DNA of 64,000 nt from assembly GCF_021441885.1 (NCBI RefSeq), contig NZ_CP090438.1, forward strand, positions 3,410,001 to 3,474,000, in the 5' to 3' direction. The notes below the pieces were generated by a model. It worked only from the letters and a program-made list of their open reading frames with translations. It was not told where the DNA came from and searched no databases. How positions within the stretch are numbered: position 1 is the stretch's first letter; every line of letters begins with the position of its first letter. Below are positions 61,477 to 64,000 of this stretch, in pieces. This stretch comes from Vibrio maritimus. GTDB taxonomy: Bacteria; Pseudomonadota; Gammaproteobacteria; Enterobacterales; Vibrionaceae. The translations under genes and the position numbers were made by a program.

Positions 61477-63519
61477 CTAAGCACTAATCCCAGAATGACG
61501 CAGCAACGCATCAATCTGCGGCTCACGGCCTCGGAAGCGCTTAAACAGCTCCATCGGCTCTTCACTGCCACCCATCTCGAGGATGTTGTTTAGGAAGCTT
61601 TGACCGGTCTCTTTATTAAAGATGCCCTCTTCTTCAAAGCGAGAGTAAGCGTCTGAAGACAACACCTCTGCCCATAGGTAGCTGTAGTAACCAGCGCTGT
61701 AGCCACCAGCAAAGATGTGGCTGAAGCTATGCGAGAAGCGGTTCCACTCTAAGCTTGGCAATACGGCGACTTTGGATTTCACATCAGCAAGCGTCTCTAG
61801 TACACGTGCGCCAATGTCTGGATCGTATTCAGTGTGCAAAGTGAAGTCGAACAGACCGAACTCAAGCTGGCGCAGGATAAACATCGCCGATTGGAAGTTC
61901 TTGGCTGCCAACATCTTGTCGAGCATCGCTTTTGGTAGTGGCTCACCAGTGTCATAATGGCCAGAAATAAACGCTAGCGCCTCTTCTTCCCAACACCAGT
62001 TCTCAAGGAACTGACTTGGTAGCTCGACCGCATCCCAAGGCACACCATTAATGCCAGACACAGCACCAGTATCGATCTTGGTCAGCATGTGGTGAATACC
62101 GTGGCCTGTTTCATGGAATAGCGTCACCACTTCATCGTGAGTGAACATAGCAGGCTTATCGCCCACTGGCTTGTTGAAGTTACACGTTAGGTAAGCCACT
62201 GGAGTTTGCAGCTCGCCGTCAGCATTGGTGCGGCGCACTCGGCATTCGTCCATCCATGCTCCGCCACGTTTGTGCTCGCGAGCATAGAGGTCTAGGTAGA
62301 AGCTGCCGCGCAGTGTGCCTTCACTATCGAAGATATCGAAGAAACGTACCGACTCATGCCAAGTATCGACACCTTCACGTTCAGTAATCGTCATACCGAA
62401 GACGCGATTAAGCACCTCGAACAGGCCGCTAACCACTTTTGATTCAGGGAAATATGGGCGCAGCTCTTCGTCTGAGAACTGGAATAGGTGCTGCTTTTGC
62501 TTCTCGCTGTAGTAAGCGATATCCCAAAGATTTAGCTCAGTCACACCAAACTCTTTTTCAGCAAACTGGCGTAGCTCTTCAACTTCACGCTCACCTTGAG
62601 GCTTGGCTTTCGTCGCTAGGTCGTTCAAGAAACCAAGCACTTGCGCTGGGCTCTCAGCCATTTTGGTCGCCAGTGATTTCTCACTGAAGGTGCCGAAACC
62701 TAGTAAGCGAGCAATTTCATGACGCAGTTTTAGCTGCTCTGAAATGATCTCTGTGTTGTCCCACTGACCGGCAGTCGGACCGCGATCCGAGGCGCGAGTC
62801 ACGTACGCTTCGTACAGCTCTTTGCGCAGCGCTTGGTTATCACAGTATGTCAGAACCGGAAGGTAAGAAGGAATATCCAGCGTTAATAGATAGCCCTCAA
62901 GCTCTTTGGCGTCAGCGGCGGCTTTCGCTGCGGCCAATGCTGATTCCGGCATACCCGCGAGTTCTTTCTCATCGGTGATGTGCTTGGTCCAGCCCATAGT
63001 GGCATCGAGCACGTTGTTCGAAAACTGTGAGCCGAGCTCTGACATGCGTTTGCTGATTTCGCCATAGCGATGCTGCTCGTCTGCTGGCAAACCAATGCCT
63101 GAGAGCTCAAAGTCACGTAGAGAATCTTTGATGGTTTTTTGCTGAGCTTGGCTAAGCGCAGCAAACTCATCGCTGGCTTTGATCGCTTTGTATGCTTCAT
63201 ACAAACCTTTGTGCTGGCCAACCCAAGTGCCGTATTCAGACAGAATGGGTAGACAACTCTCATACGCTTCGCGCAGCTCGTCGCTGTTCACGACAGAATT
63301 CATATGGCTCACTGGTGACCAAAGGCGGCTTAGCTTGTCATCAATCTCTTCGATTGGCGCAACAACATTGTCCCAAGTCGGGTTGGTATTACCGTCAAGC
63401 ACCGCATCAATCTTCGCGCGGCAGGCATCAATCGCTTGCTCGACTGCTGGTTTCACATGTTCTGGTTTAATTTGTGAAAAAGGAGGTAAGTCGGTAAACG
63501 TCAGTAATGGGTTTGACAT
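61477..63519 (-). CDS. prlC: Oligopeptidase A (PrlC)
   Basis: A cytosolic M3-family zinc metallopeptidase that degrades short peptides, including cleaved signal peptides. The 680-aa protein has the HExxH site in VVTLFHETGHGIHHMLTKID with the downstream Glu in LPSQFLENWCWEEEAL. Other family blocks: KRGGAWMDECRVR; HSFSHIFAGGYSAGYYSYLW. It is divergent from rlmJ, a common enterobacterial and Vibrio arrangement. Confidence 0.97.
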   Translation of the reverse strand: MSNPLLTFTDLPPFSQIKPEHVKPAVEQAIDACRAKIDAVLDGNTNPTWDNVVAPIEEIDDKLSRLWSPVSHMNSVVNSDELREAYESCLPILSEYGTWVGQHKGLYEAYKAIKASDEFAALSQAQQKTIKDSLRDFELSGIGLPADEQHRYGEISKRMSELGSQFSNNVLDATMGWTKHITDEKELAGMPESALAAAKAAADAKELEGYLLTLDIPSYLPVLTYCDNQALRKELYEAYVTRASDRGPTAGQWDNTEIISEQLKLRHEIARLLGFGTFSEKSLATKMAESPAQVLGFLNDLATKAKPQGEREVEELRQFAEKEFGVTELNLWDIAYYSEKQKQHLFQFSDEELRPYFPESKVVSGLFEVLNRVFGMTITEREGVDTWHESVRFFDIFDSEGTLRGSFYLDLYAREHKRGGAWMDECRVRRTNADGELQTPVAYLTCNFNKPVGDKPAMFTHDEVVTLFHETGHGIHHMLTKIDTGAVSGINGVPWDAVELPSQFLENWCWEEEALAFISGHYDTGEPLPKAMLDKMLAAKNFQSAMFILRQLEFGLFDFTLHTEYDPDIGARVLETLADVKSKVAVLPSLEWNRFSHSFSHIFAGGYSAGYYSYLWAEVLSSDAYSRFEEEGIFNKETGQSFLNNILEMGGSEEPMELFKRFRGREPQIDALLRHSGISA

Positions 63520-63705
63520 GCAGCGTCCCTTTTTAGTTATTGGGTTCCCTCACTCATTTGGTAGCAAGTGAGCGTAATTATTAAATAAATGTAGTCATTG
63601 GACTCGAATTTCAATCCTTACGACATGACGAAGTTGTAAGATCTCTGCCGCTTCGGGAAAGAAGAGGTTATACTTCGTCCATTATTGTCTAACCGAGTCT
63701 TTATT

Positions 63706-64000
63706 TTGCTGAGCTATCGTCACAGTTTTCACGCGGGCAACCATGCCGATGTCGTGAAGCACATAGTACAAAGTCTTATCCTTAATTCTCTAAAAAACAA
63801 GGAAAAGCCATTCGTTTATCACGACACCCACTCAGGTGTAGGTCGTTACGATCTGACCCATGAATGGTCGGAGAAAACGGGCGAATACAAGCAAGGTATC
63901 GGCAGGCTTTGGGGTAACTCAGACATCCCAGAAGACATCGCCAGCTACATCGAGTCGATTGATACGCTAAATAACGGCGATGCGCTGCGTTACTACCCCG
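63706..64000 (+). CDS. rlmJ: 23S rRNA (adenine2030-N6)-methyltransferase RlmJ, 5' part
   Basis: RlmJ methylates A2030 of 23S rRNA. The gene runs off the window after 98 codons. The N-terminus LLSYRHSFHAGNHADVVKH equals the E. coli start MLSYRHSFHAGNHADVLKH, so the TTG at 63706 is the start. GRYDLTHEWSEKTGEYKQGI and, at the edge, ALRYYP follow the family. Ribosome site weak (GAG). Divergent from prlC with 186 nt between. Confidence 0.93.
   Translation, partial: MLSYRHSFHAGNHADVVKHIVQSLILNSLKNKEKPFVYHDTHSGVGRYDLTHEWSEKTGEYKQGIGRLWGNSDIPEDIASYIESIDTLNNGDALRYYP

Noticed and set aside
1..64000. Mobile elements, prophage, tRNA or rRNA genes, CRISPR arrays
   Set aside because: No transposase, integrase or phage-like genes, no spaced direct repeats, and no recognisable RNA gene were found when reading both strands.

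Overview
The window reads as chromosomal DNA of a gammaproteobacterium of the Vibrionaceae, most likely a Vibrio. The grounds are the tatABC-ubiBJE-rmuC block, the AsnC, PrlC, RsmJ, UspB and RlmJ orthologues, and above all a complete lateral (swarming) flagellar gene set of the laf type. It is densely coded, with short operon spacings, many 4-8 bp gene overlaps and clear intrinsic terminators. I see no rRNA, tRNA, CRISPR array, transposase or integrase. The species cannot be fixed from the sequence alone.

Layout. 1-6.35 kb: a 38-residue zinc-ribbon-like gene, then (minus strand) Tat protein export (tatA, tatB, tatC), ubiquinone synthesis (ubiE, ubiJ, ubiB) and rmuC. 6.4-44.3 kb: one contiguous lateral flagellar cluster. 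It has four arms: motY-lafK-fliEFGHIJ (minus); fliMNPQR-flhBA plus a degenerate-EAL gene, then lafA, then fliDSTKL-lafS-lafT-lafU (plus); flgBCDEFGHIJKL-lafW (minus); and flgA-flgM-flgN-lytic transglycosylase (plus). Where the second and third arms converge (29.9-31.5 kb) lie a small membrane protein and an AT-rich pair encoding a lipoprotein and a secreted protein of unknown role. 44.4-52 kb: an EamA permease, an Nramp-like transporter without the usual metal-binding motifs, and an alpha-glucoside utilisation locus (PTS EIICB, GntR-type regulator, GH4 6-phospho-alpha-glucosidase, aldo/keto reductase). 52-64 kb: housekeeping and stress genes (HI0933-family flavoprotein, uspB, ftnA, uspA, an EamA permease with a possible Fur box, a Cys/Lys-rich unknown, rsmJ, asnC, a Ca2+-type P-ATPase, prlC, and the start of rlmJ).

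How the genes work together. The lateral cluster encodes its own sigma-54 activator (LafK), sigma-28 (LafS), anti-sigma (FlgM), export gate and ATPase, rod, hook, filament and H+-type stator, so it can build a second flagellum independently of the polar one. The switch protein FliM lacks a recognisable CheY-binding N-terminus. FlgJ has no muramidase domain, but a lytic transglycosylase gene sits at the end of the flgAMN operon. A catalytically dead EAL-fold protein is translationally coupled to flhA.

Most worth a second look: the EAL pseudoenzyme with a coiled-coil tail; the AT-rich secreted/lipoprotein pair inside the flagellar cluster; the strongly folded 3' UTR of the lateral flagellin gene; and the unusual Nramp-like transporter.
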